A stretch of 6,420 nt of DNA from a bacterium (GTDB lineage: Bacteria > Krumholzibacteriota > Krumholzibacteriia > LZORAL124-64-63): positions 1 to 6,420 of the forward strand of contig DAOVZQ010000159.1 of the NCBI GenBank assembly GCA_030635025.1. The letters run 5' to 3'. This document shows, in pieces, positions 1 to 6,264 of the stretch. The notes beneath the pieces were generated by a model, which saw only the letters and a program-made list of their open reading frames with translations, ran no database searches and was not told where the DNA came from. The first letter of the stretch is position 1; the number at the start of each line of letters is the position of its first letter. The position numbers and the translations under genes are program-made.

Positions 1-1
1 C

Positions 2-1675
2 ACCGACACACTGACCGCAGTGGCCGCCGTGCTGCAGGAATTGAAGGACACGTCGCCGAGCACCGAGGAGTTGGAGCGGGCCAAGATCCGCACCGAGCGC
101 TCCCACCAGTTCGCACGGGAAACGGTCCAGGGGACGTCGTCCGTCCTGGGCTGGCACGACGCCATGGGCGACCTGGCGGGCGCCTTCACTTTCCCCGAAC
201 AGGTAGCGGCCGTCACCGGCGCGGATGTGAACCGCGTGTGCCGGCGACTCTTCGGATACGATGTCTGCAGCGTCCTGCTCTATACACCTCAGACCGTAGC
301 CGACGGCCTACTGCCCACAGATGCCGACGCCTTGTCCGAACTGATGAGTCCGATCCTGGGGCCGGTGTCTGTTGAGAGCACCGGTCGCTCGACGCCCACG
401 ACGCTCCCCCCCTTCTCCCCCCGGGACATTCCCCGGGACCGACCCTTTACGGAAGCCGTACTCGACACCGGACTGCGCCTGTACATACGGGAGGATCACG
501 CTTTGCCCGTGGCCTCGATCGGCCTCTTCGCCACAGGCGGCGTCGGGCCACAGGGCGACGGCCGGGACGGCCTGGCTCATCTTTGCCAGCAGGTCCAGGT
601 GAAAGGGCTCGACGGGCTGGACGCCGCGACCCTGCACAGTGGAATCGAGAGCCTGGGCGCATCCCTGTCGCCCATCACTTCCCGCGACCACACCGGCATC
701 TTCATGACCGGTCTCTCACAAAACCTGAAGGCCTTGCTGCCGACCTTTGGCGGACTGGCCGCCAGACCGGATTTTCCCTCCGCAGAATTCGAACGGGAGC
801 GACGCCAAGCCCTGGCCGACCTGCGGGCGATGGACGACGATCCCTTCCAGGCGGCCGCCCGGGAGTTGCGGACCGCCTTTTATCCAGACAGTCCTTACGG
901 CGAGCCCTTACTGGGTAACGAACACTCGCTCGCCGCGTTGACCGTCTCTGATCTACGGGACTATCACGACAAGGTCTGGATCCCCCGCAACGTGCACGTG
1001 GTCGTATCGGGAGACGTAGATCCGGAGGCGCTGACGAACCTTTTCACCGAAGTCCTGAGCGACATGCCGACGACCGGTCCTTCCGATCCGCCGGTACAGG
1101 ATGAACCGGCCGGTTGCGAAGAAACCGAACACAGGCGCCTGACCCGCGACGTCCGCCAAAGCGTGGTGCTCCATGCCTGGCGGGGGCCGAAACACGCCAA
1201 CGACGATCGTCCCTCGCTCGCGCTCCTGCAACAGCTTCTCAACGGACAGAGCGGCCGACTCTTCGAGCAGCTCCGCAATCAGCGGTCGCTATGCTATGCC
1301 ACCGGCCTGCAGGTGGCGCGTGGATTCATACCCGGCATGATCGTCAGTTACGTGTTGACCGATCCGTCCACCGAAGACGAAGCCACCACCGCCCTCAAGA
1401 CCGAGTTGCGCGGCATATCCGAGCAGTCTGTTCCCGAGGTGGAATTCGAGCGGGCGCGGTCGCAGCTGGTCGGCAACATGCTGATCGCCCGGCAATCCAA
1501 CAGCGCACGCGTCAGCCGTTGTGCGGCGGACGTACTCTACGGCCGGCCCCACGACGATTTCGATCAGTACATCGAGGAAATCCGCGCACTGACGCCGGAT
1601 CAGGTCCGTGACGTGACCGCCCGCTATCTTGGGGGCGAAGAATTGCTTTCGGTGGTCTTGGGCCCGGCCCGATAA
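2..1675 (+). CDS. M16 family (insulinase-like) zinc peptidase, tandem-domain, 5' partial
   Basis: Open from the left edge, with 557 visible residues and no true start in view; the frame continues upstream of the GTG at 20. Residues about 1-100 look like the C-terminal part of a first M16 unit: an E-rich helix with TEELERAK, then VTGADVNRV, then a closing strand. A second M16 unit follows a proline-rich linker (about residues 120-145). Its N-domain carries AHLCQQ (bases 575-592) where active members have HxxEH, so the first His is kept but the catalytic Glu and second His are both Gln. The usual downstream Glu ligand appears to be Asp (bases 818-820, in QALADLRAM). The final domain keeps the substrate-binding LFEQLRNQRSLCY signature (Arg and Tyr). 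In M16 tandem proteins one unit is commonly catalytic and the other structural, so the missing first unit probably holds the active site (inference). Likely role is peptide or protein degradation in the periplasm or cytosol; the missing N-terminus prevents judging export. Family assignment is firm, exact substrate unknown. Confidence 0.9.
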   Translation, partial: TDTLTAVAAVLQELKDTSPSTEELERAKIRTERSHQFARETVQGTSSVLGWHDAMGDLAGAFTFPEQVAAVTGADVNRVCRRLFGYDVCSVLLYTPQTVADGLLPTDADALSELMSPILGPVSVESTGRSTPTTLPPFSPRDIPRDRPFTEAVLDTGLRLYIREDHALPVASIGLFATGGVGPQGDGRDGLAHLCQQVQVKGLDGLDAATLHSGIESLGASLSPITSRDHTGIFMTGLSQNLKALLPTFGGLAARPDFPSAEFERERRQALADLRAMDDDPFQAAARELRTAFYPDSPYGEPLLGNEHSLAALTVSDLRDYHDKVWIPRNVHVVVSGDVDPEALTNLFTEVLSDMPTTGPSDPPVQDEPAGCEETEHRRLTRDVRQSVVLHAWRGPKHANDDRPSLALLQQLLNGQSGRLFEQLRNQRSLCYATGLQVARGFIPGMIVSYVLTDPSTEDEATTALKTELRGISEQSVPEVEFERARSQLVGNMLIARQSNSARVSRCAADVLYGRPHDDFDQYIEEIRALTPDQVRDVTARYLGGEELLSVVLGPAR

Positions 1676-1700
1676 GTCTGCCGAGGTATCGGATGTGTAT

Positions 1701-1736
1701 GTCCCCGGTCCTGCAGGTACAGGCCGGGGACATTTT
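1701..1736 (+). terminator. Rho-independent terminator after the M16 peptidase gene
   Basis: An 8-bp arm GTCCCCGG (1701-1708), a bulged T, then CCTG (1710-1713) pair across a 6-base loop with CAGG (1720-1723) and CCGGGGAC (1724-1731). TTTT follows at 1733-1736. It starts 26 bases past the TAA at 1673-1675. The T run is on the plus strand only, so it fits the peptidase gene better than the convergent cupin gene, although the stem could also slow polymerase from the other side. Confidence 0.8.
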
Positions 1737-1751
1737 ACGAGACAGAACCGA

Positions 1752-2105
1752 TTATTTAATCAATTCGAAACGCTTCGGGTCGTCCCCCATGTCGATCACG
1801 TAGGATTCCTGGCTGAAGATGGTGCGGTGATTCTTGCCGATGGGGATGTAATAGACATCTCCCGCCTCGAACAGCTCCGTACAGCCATCGATCTCCAAAG
1901 TCATTTCGCCCTTCACCAGATAGCCCCATTGGGCCCCGTGACTGTGATCGGGAACGGTTGTGCCTTCCTCGAAACGGAAGAATGTCACTTGCTTTTCGGT
2001 GTTCTTGAGGGAGTGGCCGGTCACGCCGGCGACGTGGAATTCAACTTGGGGCAGGCGTTGGATTTCCTTGGGCCAGATCGTTTGGCCAGTCTGAAGTCTC
2101 TCCAC
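1752..2105 (-). CDS. Small single-domain cupin protein
   Basis: Encodes about 117 residues, typical for one-domain cupins. Motif 1 is seen as GTTVPDHSHGAQWGYLVKG (about residues 48-66), giving metal-ligand candidates H54 and H56, with Gln-Trp (Q59, W60) in the region where many cupins have Glu. Motif 2 is GDVYYIPIGKNH (82-93), giving H93. This is a plausible metal-binding beta-barrel; members act as small dioxygenases, isomerases, ligand sensors or storage folds, and the reaction cannot be told here. Start choice: the GTG at 2105 has GGAGG five bases upstream. An in-frame TTG at 2117 adds four residues but lacks a well-placed ribosome site. A third candidate, the ATG at 2130 with TAGGAG four bases ahead, is in another frame (see findings). 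It is the last gene of a co-directional trio behind the flavin reductase and kinase. There is no signal peptide, so it is likely cytoplasmic. Confidence 0.85.
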   Translation of the reverse strand: MERLQTGQTIWPKEIQRLPQVEFHVAGVTGHSLKNTEKQVTFFRFEEGTTVPDHSHGAQWGYLVKGEMTLEIDGCTELFEAGDVYYIPIGKNHRTIFSQESYVIDMGDDPKRFELIK

Positions 2106-2145
2106 AAGCACCTCCAAGGTCCGGGTTCATTCGTCTCCTAAACAC

Positions 2146-2173
2146 AGTCTATCCGAATCGTGCACTAATGCAA
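2146..2173 (-). promoter_or_regulatory. Candidate sigma70-type promoter for the cupin gene
   Basis: On the minus strand, TTGCAT (2173-2168), a 16-base spacer and TAGACT (2151-2146). Matches to consensus are 3/6 and 4/6, so it is weak. It lies in the gap between the flavin reductase stop and the cupin start. The predicted transcript would start near 2139, at or inside the TAGGAG ribosome site, which makes the leader very short and lowers confidence. Confidence 0.3.
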
Positions 2174-2198
2174 GGGACAGAGACCATACGGGTCTGAA

Positions 2199-2672
2199 TC
2201 AGGCGTAATCCCGGCCGCGCATGGGCAGGGCCGGCGCTCCGGAGACCACTTCAGAGGTGACGACCTCGCCCACAAAGAGCTCGTGATCCCCCACAAGCAA
2301 CCGCTCGACCAGTCGACAAGACAGTCGCGCCGCGCAATCGGAAAGCGCCGGAACGCCCCCTTCGAGCAGGACATGGTCGATCTCGGCCCACTTGTCCCGG
2401 TCGCGACGGGAATGCAGACCGAACAGGCGCCCGGCATCGACCTGACCTTCCCGCAGTATCGAGATGGAAAAATAGCCGCCGACCTTCAACAAACGGTGGG
2501 TGTATCGCTCCGGTGCTATGGACACGACGATCCGCACCGGATCGGAAGTCACGCGGGTCAGCCAGGCGCAGGTCAGACCGCCGAGCACATCGTCGGCGGC
2601 GGCGCCGATCACGGCGACCGGAGCGTTGATCAGATGCAAGGCGTCTTCATGCGGCGTAGCCGGAATAGCCAT
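2199..2672 (-). CDS. Flavin reductase-like (FMN-binding split-barrel) protein
   Basis: Encodes 157 residues from the ATG at 2672; a slightly longer reading from GTG at 2678 is less likely because AAGGTGATC directly precedes the ATG as a ribosome site. The protein follows the flavin_Reduct split-barrel pattern: an N-terminal strand PVAVIGA (18-24), GGLTCAWLTRVTSDP (31-45) where family members hold FMN phosphate and contact flavin, VVSIAPERYTH (49-59), the GYFSISIL strand (66-73), and the family-typical GDHELFVGEV (128-137) near the end. Members use NAD(P)H to reduce free FMN or FAD for a partner monooxygenase, or act as flavin-carrying redox proteins. No monooxygenase partner is seen in the window. 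It sits 76 bases downstream of the kinase and 93 upstream of the cupin start, in the same direction. No signal peptide or membrane segment is visible. The fold is confident; whether it is a true reductase is inference. Confidence 0.88.
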   Translation of the reverse strand: MAIPATPHEDALHLINAPVAVIGAAADDVLGGLTCAWLTRVTSDPVRIVVSIAPERYTHRLLKVGGYFSISILREGQVDAGRLFGLHSRRDRDKWAEIDHVLLEGGVPALSDCAARLSCRLVERLLVGDHELFVGEVVTSEVVSGAPALPMRGRDYA

Positions 2673-2714
2673 GATCACCTTTCCCGTGAATTGGTAGAAC
2701 TGGGAGACGGGACG

Positions 2715-2743
2715 AGTCTACCTGCCGCAGAAGAGAGCGTCCA
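2715..2743 (-). promoter_or_regulatory. Candidate promoter for the flavin reductase gene
   Basis: On the minus strand, TGGACG (2743-2738), a 17-base spacer and TAGACT (2720-2715). Each box matches the sigma70 consensus at 4/6. It would give a leader of about 36 bases before the ATG at 2672. The -10 box is identical to that proposed for the cupin gene. It is weak, and the gene may instead be read through from the kinase. Confidence 0.35.
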
Positions 2744-2748
2744 GCAGG

Positions 2749-4353
2749 TTAGGATACCGGTTCCACGGGTTCGCTCGCCATCTGCCCCGGCAAGGAAAAC
2801 GTGAAACACGACCCCTCCCCTTCACGGCTGCTTACACTCAGACGTCCGCCCATGACCTCGATGATCCGTCGCGAGATGGCCAACCCGAGTCCCGTACCGC
2901 CGTACTTGCGCGAGGTCTTGGTCTCCGCCTGCTGGAACGCCTCGAAGATGGCGTCGAGCCTGTGTTGCGGAATGCCGGTGCCTGTATCCTTGACCGACAC
3001 TTCGAGAACCGTGGGATCGGCGGCACTGAGACAGCAGATTAAATCGATGCGGCCCTCCCGTGTGAACTTCAAGGCGTTGCCGACCAGGTTCAACAGCACC
3101 TGCCTCAGGCGCATGGGATCACCCAACTGTTCCGGGGGGACATCGCCGGCCACACGAACATGGATGTCGACCTTCATCTCTCGCGACGACGGCTCGAAGA
3201 TGTTTACGACTTCGACCAGGGCCTGACGAAGAGAATAGGGAATCCGTTCCAGATCGAGACACCCGGCTTCGATCTTGGAAAGATCGAGAATATTGTTGAT
3301 GAGCGAGAGCAGCACCTGTCCGCTCTCCTTGATGGAGCCTGCGAACTTGTGCGCCTCCTCGATGGTGAGCGAGGGCATGGCCAACAGATCCGCAAAACCG
3401 ATCACACAAGTCAGCGGTGTGCGGATCTCGTGGGACATGGCGGCCAAATACATACTCTTGGAGCTGTTGGCCTCTTCGGCCGCGATCCGGGTCTTTCCGG
3501 CCTCACACAGAGCGATCTCCAACTCATCCTTGGCCCGCGTCAATTCGATGGCACTGGCGGTCTGCTGACGCAGGGCCGCCTCCGCATCCCGGGTCGCAGC
3601 CGTCCTCTGCTGCATGTATCGGTCGATCATCGCCGACATCTGCATCTGCAGGATCGTGTTGATCTGATTTCCGTATTCCTCGGAAGCCCGGCGTCCGACC
3701 TGGTTCGCAACGAGTTCCACCATCTGCCGATACGACCGTGTGGGCGAGGGTAACGAATGTCCGGCCAAGAATGCGATCGCCGTGCTGTTGTCCTTGTGAC
3801 ACAGATTTACCGGCACGACCCACAGTGGCCGACCGCATCCCTTGCAGCGCACACCGACGGGGCGGTCGACATCCCGGGACATACCCACGACGGCCTCTTC
3901 GACCGCCGACCGACAGGCCGGCTCACACTCGGCCAGCACGGACAATTGGGCGGGGGAATTCGCCGTCGAGAGAGGAACGCCGTCGGTCATGAGAAAAAGG
4001 AAGGTCTGCAAGCCGGTGGCTTCGGCCAGGGCGTGCCGCCAGTAGGTCAGCTCGGCCAGATCGAGAATCGCCAGGGGCGGCACTTCGTGAATGGGGACGA
4101 TACGACCGTCCCGCAACAGCTCCGCATGCTGCTGCCGGTTGTCGAGATAACGATGGAATTCCGCGACGTCCGCTTCCGACAACTCACCGACGAGTTCCTC
4201 GCCCATGAGCTCGTATTCGAGACGCTCGCGTTCCAGGCGCGCCTTGCTCTCCTCCAGCTGGAGGATGCGCAGCTCCAGTTCCCGAGCCCGGCTCACCTTA
4301 TCGTCGGGCCGGACATCGGACCTGGTATTTTCGACGATCGTGAATTCGGTCAT
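2749..4353 (-). CDS. Soluble sensor histidine kinase with PocR-like sensor region
   Basis: Encodes 534 residues from ATG 4353, preceded by a weak GGTGGT; a TTG at 4368 would add five residues. Order: charged coiled coil (about 18-58); a region at about 95-205 resembling the PocR ligand-binding domain (AEATGLQTFLF, a DGVPL turn, then cysteines C143, C147, C170, C173 and C185 around the VRCKGCGRPLW strand); a second helical linker (about 235-295); the DHp helix pair with SHEIRTPL and phospho-acceptor H308; and the HATPase domain with the N box LVGNALKF (N426), G1 DTGTGIP (456-462), F box FEAF and G2 GGTGLGL (485-491). All catalytic boxes are intact. There are no transmembrane segments and no receiver domain, so it is a cytoplasmic sensor acting through a separate, unseen response regulator. 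The signal is unknown; the cysteines suggest metal or redox sensing (inference). It is first in a possible operon with the flavin reductase and cupin genes. I see no convincing promoter in the 119 bases upstream. Confidence 0.93.
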   Translation of the reverse strand: MTEFTIVENTRSDVRPDDKVSRARELELRILQLEESKARLERERLEYELMGEELVGELSEADVAEFHRYLDNRQQHAELLRDGRIVPIHEVPPLAILDLAELTYWRHALAEATGLQTFLFLMTDGVPLSTANSPAQLSVLAECEPACRSAVEEAVVGMSRDVDRPVGVRCKGCGRPLWVVPVNLCHKDNSTAIAFLAGHSLPSPTRSYRQMVELVANQVGRRASEEYGNQINTILQMQMSAMIDRYMQQRTAATRDAEAALRQQTASAIELTRAKDELEIALCEAGKTRIAAEEANSSKSMYLAAMSHEIRTPLTCVIGFADLLAMPSLTIEEAHKFAGSIKESGQVLLSLINNILDLSKIEAGCLDLERIPYSLRQALVEVVNIFEPSSREMKVDIHVRVAGDVPPEQLGDPMRLRQVLLNLVGNALKFTREGRIDLICCLSAADPTVLEVSVKDTGTGIPQHRLDAIFEAFQQAETKTSRKYGGTGLGLAISRRIIEVMGGRLSVSSREGEGSCFTFSLPGQMASEPVEPVS

Positions 4354-4472
4354 GCCACCACCGTGCAACGGTTTCCGGCACTGCCGTCAGATGGCGGCAC
4401 CGGGATAAGTTCGGTCGTAGACATATGAATCGGCCGGAGGTGCCGAAACTTGATCCCCAAACGAGGGAGAAA

Positions 4473-5051
4473 TCACGGGAAATTGATGTGCCCGAGTCCG
4501 TTGAACAGGTCCAACTGCGGTGAATGGCTGGGCAAGCCGGCCTCGTCGAGAACGGCGGGAATCCAACTGTCCCGATGTCCCGGGTCCAGTTCCACACGGG
4601 GAATGCCCATTTCGTCCATCAGTTCGCAGAGGATTTCGTCGATCCGACGCTGAAAGACCACCGACGTGTCCCGTGTGCCGTCAAAGGTCGGCGCGGCGAC
4701 GACCGGCACGTGCACGAGCATGGTATAGGTCTTCATCCATGAGGCGATAAAGGTTTCGAGGGCGGGACGTCGACCCACGGCATGAACCATGTAGGCGTAA
4801 TTGTCCACGACGGCGCGATCGCAGACGATCGTGTCGTAACCGTGCGACGTGGCGATCTCCGTGGCGACCTGGGTGTGGAGTATCCATTCCTGGGCGGAAC
4901 AGGTTGTATCCCGATTGATGGGCAGGGGGCAGTTGCGGGCCACTTCCTTGACCACGTCCACCGCAACGTCCAGCCGCTTCAGGCAAGCGGCCAGTTCGAA
5001 ACACAACGTCGTTTTTCCGACGCCGTGGGTTCCGATGAAGGCTATTTTCAT
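4473..5051 (-). CDS. NadR/Ttd14-like P-loop ATPase or small-molecule kinase (AAA_28 type)
   Basis: Encodes 192 residues from ATG 5051. An in-frame TTG at 5096 would add 15 residues that do not resemble the fold, and AGGAGA lies 11 bases before the ATG, rather far. Walker A is GTHGVGKTT (7-15), immediately at the N-terminus as in this family. The next family mark is the strand TIVCDRAVVDNYAYM (74-88), where CDR plus a downstream Asp (D83) and Tyr match the DR-x3-D-x2-AY pattern of NadR-kinase-like and nucleoside-kinase-like P-loop proteins; the Asp-Arg usually contacts substrate or magnesium. VFQRRIDEILCELMDEMG (132-149) forms the late helix. Related proteins phosphorylate nucleosides or nicotinamide riboside, or bind phosphoinositides and GTP in animals; the substrate here is unknown. 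It is probably monocistronic: it has its own promoter at 5115-5143, and 119 bases separate it from the kinase start. Cytoplasmic. Confidence 0.82.
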   Translation of the reverse strand: MKIAFIGTHGVGKTTLCFELAACLKRLDVAVDVVKEVARNCPLPINRDTTCSAQEWILHTQVATEIATSHGYDTIVCDRAVVDNYAYMVHAVGRRPALETFIASWMKTYTMLVHVPVVAAPTFDGTRDTSVVFQRRIDEILCELMDEMGIPRVELDPGHRDSWIPAVLDEAGLPSHSPQLDLFNGLGHINFP

Positions 5052-5114
5052 GACCGTACGGGTCTCCTGGTCAGGCGGACAGACGGGTCTGCTCAAAATG
5101 ACTATCGAACGATG

Positions 5115-5143
5115 ATCCTACACCATCGCCCGAGTCCCGCCAA
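5115..5143 (-). promoter_or_regulatory. Sigma70-type promoter for the P-loop ATPase gene
   Basis: On the minus strand, TTGGCG (5143-5138), a 17-base spacer and TAGGAT (5120-5115). Each box matches consensus at 4/6 and the spacing is optimal. The transcript would start near 5108, leaving a leader of about 57 bases. It faces away from the hydrolase promoter, with the two -35 boxes 25 bases apart. Confidence 0.55.
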
Positions 5144-5161
5144 CCGCGGTTCGCGGACCGC
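5144..5161. repeat. Overlapping inverted repeats between divergent promoters (possible operator)
   Basis: CCGCG (5144-5148), a GTT spacer and CGCGG (5152-5156) form one inverted repeat. GCGGT (5146-5150), a six-base spacer and ACCGC (5157-5161) form a second one overlapping it. Both sit between the two back-to-back -35 boxes, where one regulator could control both genes. Short GC-only repeats arise easily by chance in GC-rich DNA, so this is only a candidate. Confidence 0.35.
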
Positions 5162-5168
5162 ATCGGGG

Positions 5169-5196
5169 TTGACGGAAATCGACGGGCCCGTATGAT
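5169..5196 (+). promoter_or_regulatory. Sigma70-type promoter for the secreted hydrolase gene
   Basis: TTGACG (5169-5174), a 16-base spacer and TATGAT (5191-5196), each 5/6 to consensus. This is the strongest sigma70-like promoter in the window. The predicted start is near 5203, giving a leader of about 20 bases that just holds the AGGAGG ribosome site at 5214-5219. Confidence 0.72.
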
Positions 5197-5223
5197 AACG
5201 GCACTCGAACTCCAGGAGGCGAC

Positions 5224-6063
5224 ATGCGTTCGATACCGTTCATTCTGATGTTCTGCTGCCTGACTATCTGCGTGGCCCCCGGTCTGGCCGATGAAGCGAC
5301 CTCCCCTGACGGCGTGACGATTCGCTACGACGTGCACGGTGCCGGTGAACCGGCTCTGGTCTTCGTCCATGGTTGGAGTTGCGACCGCGGCTACTGGCGC
5401 CATCAAGTCGCCGAATTCGCCGAGACGCACACCGTGGTGACGGTGGATCTGGGCGGACACGGAGACTCGGGTACCGGACGGGCAGACTGGACGATACAAG
5501 CCTACGCCGCCGACGTGGCCGCCGTCGTCGAGGACCTCGGACGCGACGGCGTGGTCCTGATCGGCCATTCCATGTCCGGCCCGATCGTGGTGGAAGCCGC
5601 CAGTCTCCTGCCGGGACGAGTGCGGGGCCTGATCTGTGTCGATACGATGCACGACGTGACACAACGGTATTCGACCGAACAGATCGAAGGAATCATGGCC
5701 TCCATGAGCGGTGGTTTCGTCGCCGGTACCGACGCTTTCGTCCGCAGCATGTTTCCCGAAGACGCCGATCCGGATCTCGTGAACCAGGTCGCTGCGGACA
5801 TGTCCGCGGCTCCACCTGCGATCGCCTTGTCCGCCATGCGCAATCTGTTCATGTACGATCAGCAACCCGCACTGGCCGGACTCGACATTCCGGTCCGTTG
5901 TCTCAACGCAACGCTCTGGCCCTACAACCTCGAGGGCAACCGCACCGTGTACAACGATATCGCCCTGATCACGCAGGAAGACGTGGGACATTTCCTTTTC
6001 CTGGAAGCCCCGGACGCTTTCAACGGCAAACTGGCGGAGATCCTGCGCTCATTCGAAAATTGA
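5224..6063 (+). CDS. Secreted alpha/beta-fold hydrolase
   Basis: Encodes 279 residues; ATG 5224 follows AGGAGG by four bases, so the start is secure. Residues 1-22 are a Sec signal peptide: R2, a hydrophobic core at about 4-18, and a probable cleavage GLA|DE after A22. The mature protein shows the alpha/beta-hydrolase order: strand LVFVHGW (45-51) supplying the oxyanion-hole HG, DLGGHGDS (75-82), the nucleophile elbow GHSMSG with S116, a cap region at about 145-215, and the C-terminal DVGHFLFLEAP with catalytic H256. The acid is less clear: D140, after strand ICVD, and E237 or a neighbour in the LWPYNLEGN loop are candidates. Such proteins are esterases, lipases or C-C/C-halide hydrolases; the substrate cannot be told. 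It likely acts in the periplasm or outside the cell. A single-gene unit is implied by its own promoter and a strong terminator. Cysteines at 11, 12 and 16 do not form a proper lipobox. Confidence 0.92.
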   Translation: MRSIPFILMFCCLTICVAPGLADEATSPDGVTIRYDVHGAGEPALVFVHGWSCDRGYWRHQVAEFAETHTVVTVDLGGHGDSGTGRADWTIQAYAADVAAVVEDLGRDGVVLIGHSMSGPIVVEAASLLPGRVRGLICVDTMHDVTQRYSTEQIEGIMASMSGGFVAGTDAFVRSMFPEDADPDLVNQVAADMSAAPPAIALSAMRNLFMYDQQPALAGLDIPVRCLNATLWPYNLEGNRTVYNDIALITQEDVGHFLFLEAPDAFNGKLAEILRSFEN

Positions 6064-6088
6064 TCCTGCCATATATCAGCCGCATGTG

Positions 6089-6121
6089 ACGGTCGCCCAC
6101 TAGGGCGACCGTTTGCCTTCT
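6089..6121 (+). terminator. Strong Rho-independent terminator after the hydrolase gene
   Basis: A perfect 10-bp stem, ACGGTCGCCC (6089-6098) with GGGCGACCGT (6103-6112), closed by an ACTA loop. A T-rich tail follows (TTTGCCTTCTT from 6112). It begins 25 bases past the TGA at 6061-6063, insulating the hydrolase from the gene at the right edge. Confidence 0.88.
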
Positions 6122-6221
6122 TGCCCGTGAACTCAGTAATCTCCCGTCCCACAACTGCGCATTTCCCCGACACACCCCCCGGATAATCGCCAAACACGCA
6201 ATCCCCCTCAAATCCATGCAG

Positions 6222-6242
6222 CCGATCCCTTTCAAGAATCGG
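6222..6242. repeat. Short inverted repeat just upstream of the sigma54 promoter
   Basis: CCGAT (6222-6226) and ATCGG (6238-6242) with an 11-base spacer, ending six bases before the CTGGCAC element. It could be a regulator site, but it lies much closer than the usual 80-150 bases for a sigma54 enhancer-binding activator, and five-base arms may be chance. Confidence 0.25.
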
Positions 6243-6247
6243 TAATA

Positions 6248-6264
6248 CTGGCACACACATTGCT
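6248..6264 (+). promoter_or_regulatory. Sigma54 (RpoN) -24/-12 promoter
   Basis: CTGGCACACACATTGCT matches the RpoN consensus YTGGCAC-N5-TTGCW at every specified position, with the required 10 bases between the GG (6250-6251) and the GC (6262-6263). Transcription would start near 6275, giving a leader of about 73 bases before the ATG at 6348. It faces the MshEN-like gene. RpoN promoters need an AAA+ activator and ATP, so expression should be switch-like; type IV pilus and motility genes are frequent RpoN targets. Confidence 0.75.

Noticed and set aside
1629..2141. Plus-strand frame across the terminator and the cupin gene
   Set aside because: It runs through the stem-loop terminator and is antisense to the cupin motifs.
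2181..2195. AGACC/GGTCT hairpin just after the flavin reductase stop as a terminator
   Set aside because: The stem is only 5 bp and no T run follows on the minus strand.
2283..2804. Long plus-strand open frame opposite the flavin reductase and kinase 3' end
   Set aside because: Antisense to two genes with clear domain motifs; its translation shows no recognisable fold, and it is explained by low stop density in GC-rich DNA.
4365..4385. Minus-strand GG/GC pair resembling a sigma54 site before the kinase
   Set aside because: Only 8 bases separate the GG and GC rather than 10, and the surrounding consensus is absent.
4382..4399. TGCCG/CGGCA hairpin upstream of the kinase start
   Set aside because: A five-pair stem with no T tail; too weak for a terminator, and no sign of a riboswitch around it.
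3160..4428. Two long plus-strand frames (3160-3753 and 3757-4428) opposite the histidine kinase
   Set aside because: They mirror the coding constraint of the kinase and have no plausible domains.
5254..5271. Lipoprotein signal (LTIC) in the hydrolase leader
   Set aside because: Ile at the -1 position does not fit a lipobox; GLA|DE is a normal signal peptidase I site.
5071..5991. A 306-codon minus-strand frame opposite the secreted hydrolase
   Set aside because: The opposite strand has a signal peptide, an exact ribosome site and hydrolase motifs; the antisense product is His/Gly/Arg-rich without a fold.
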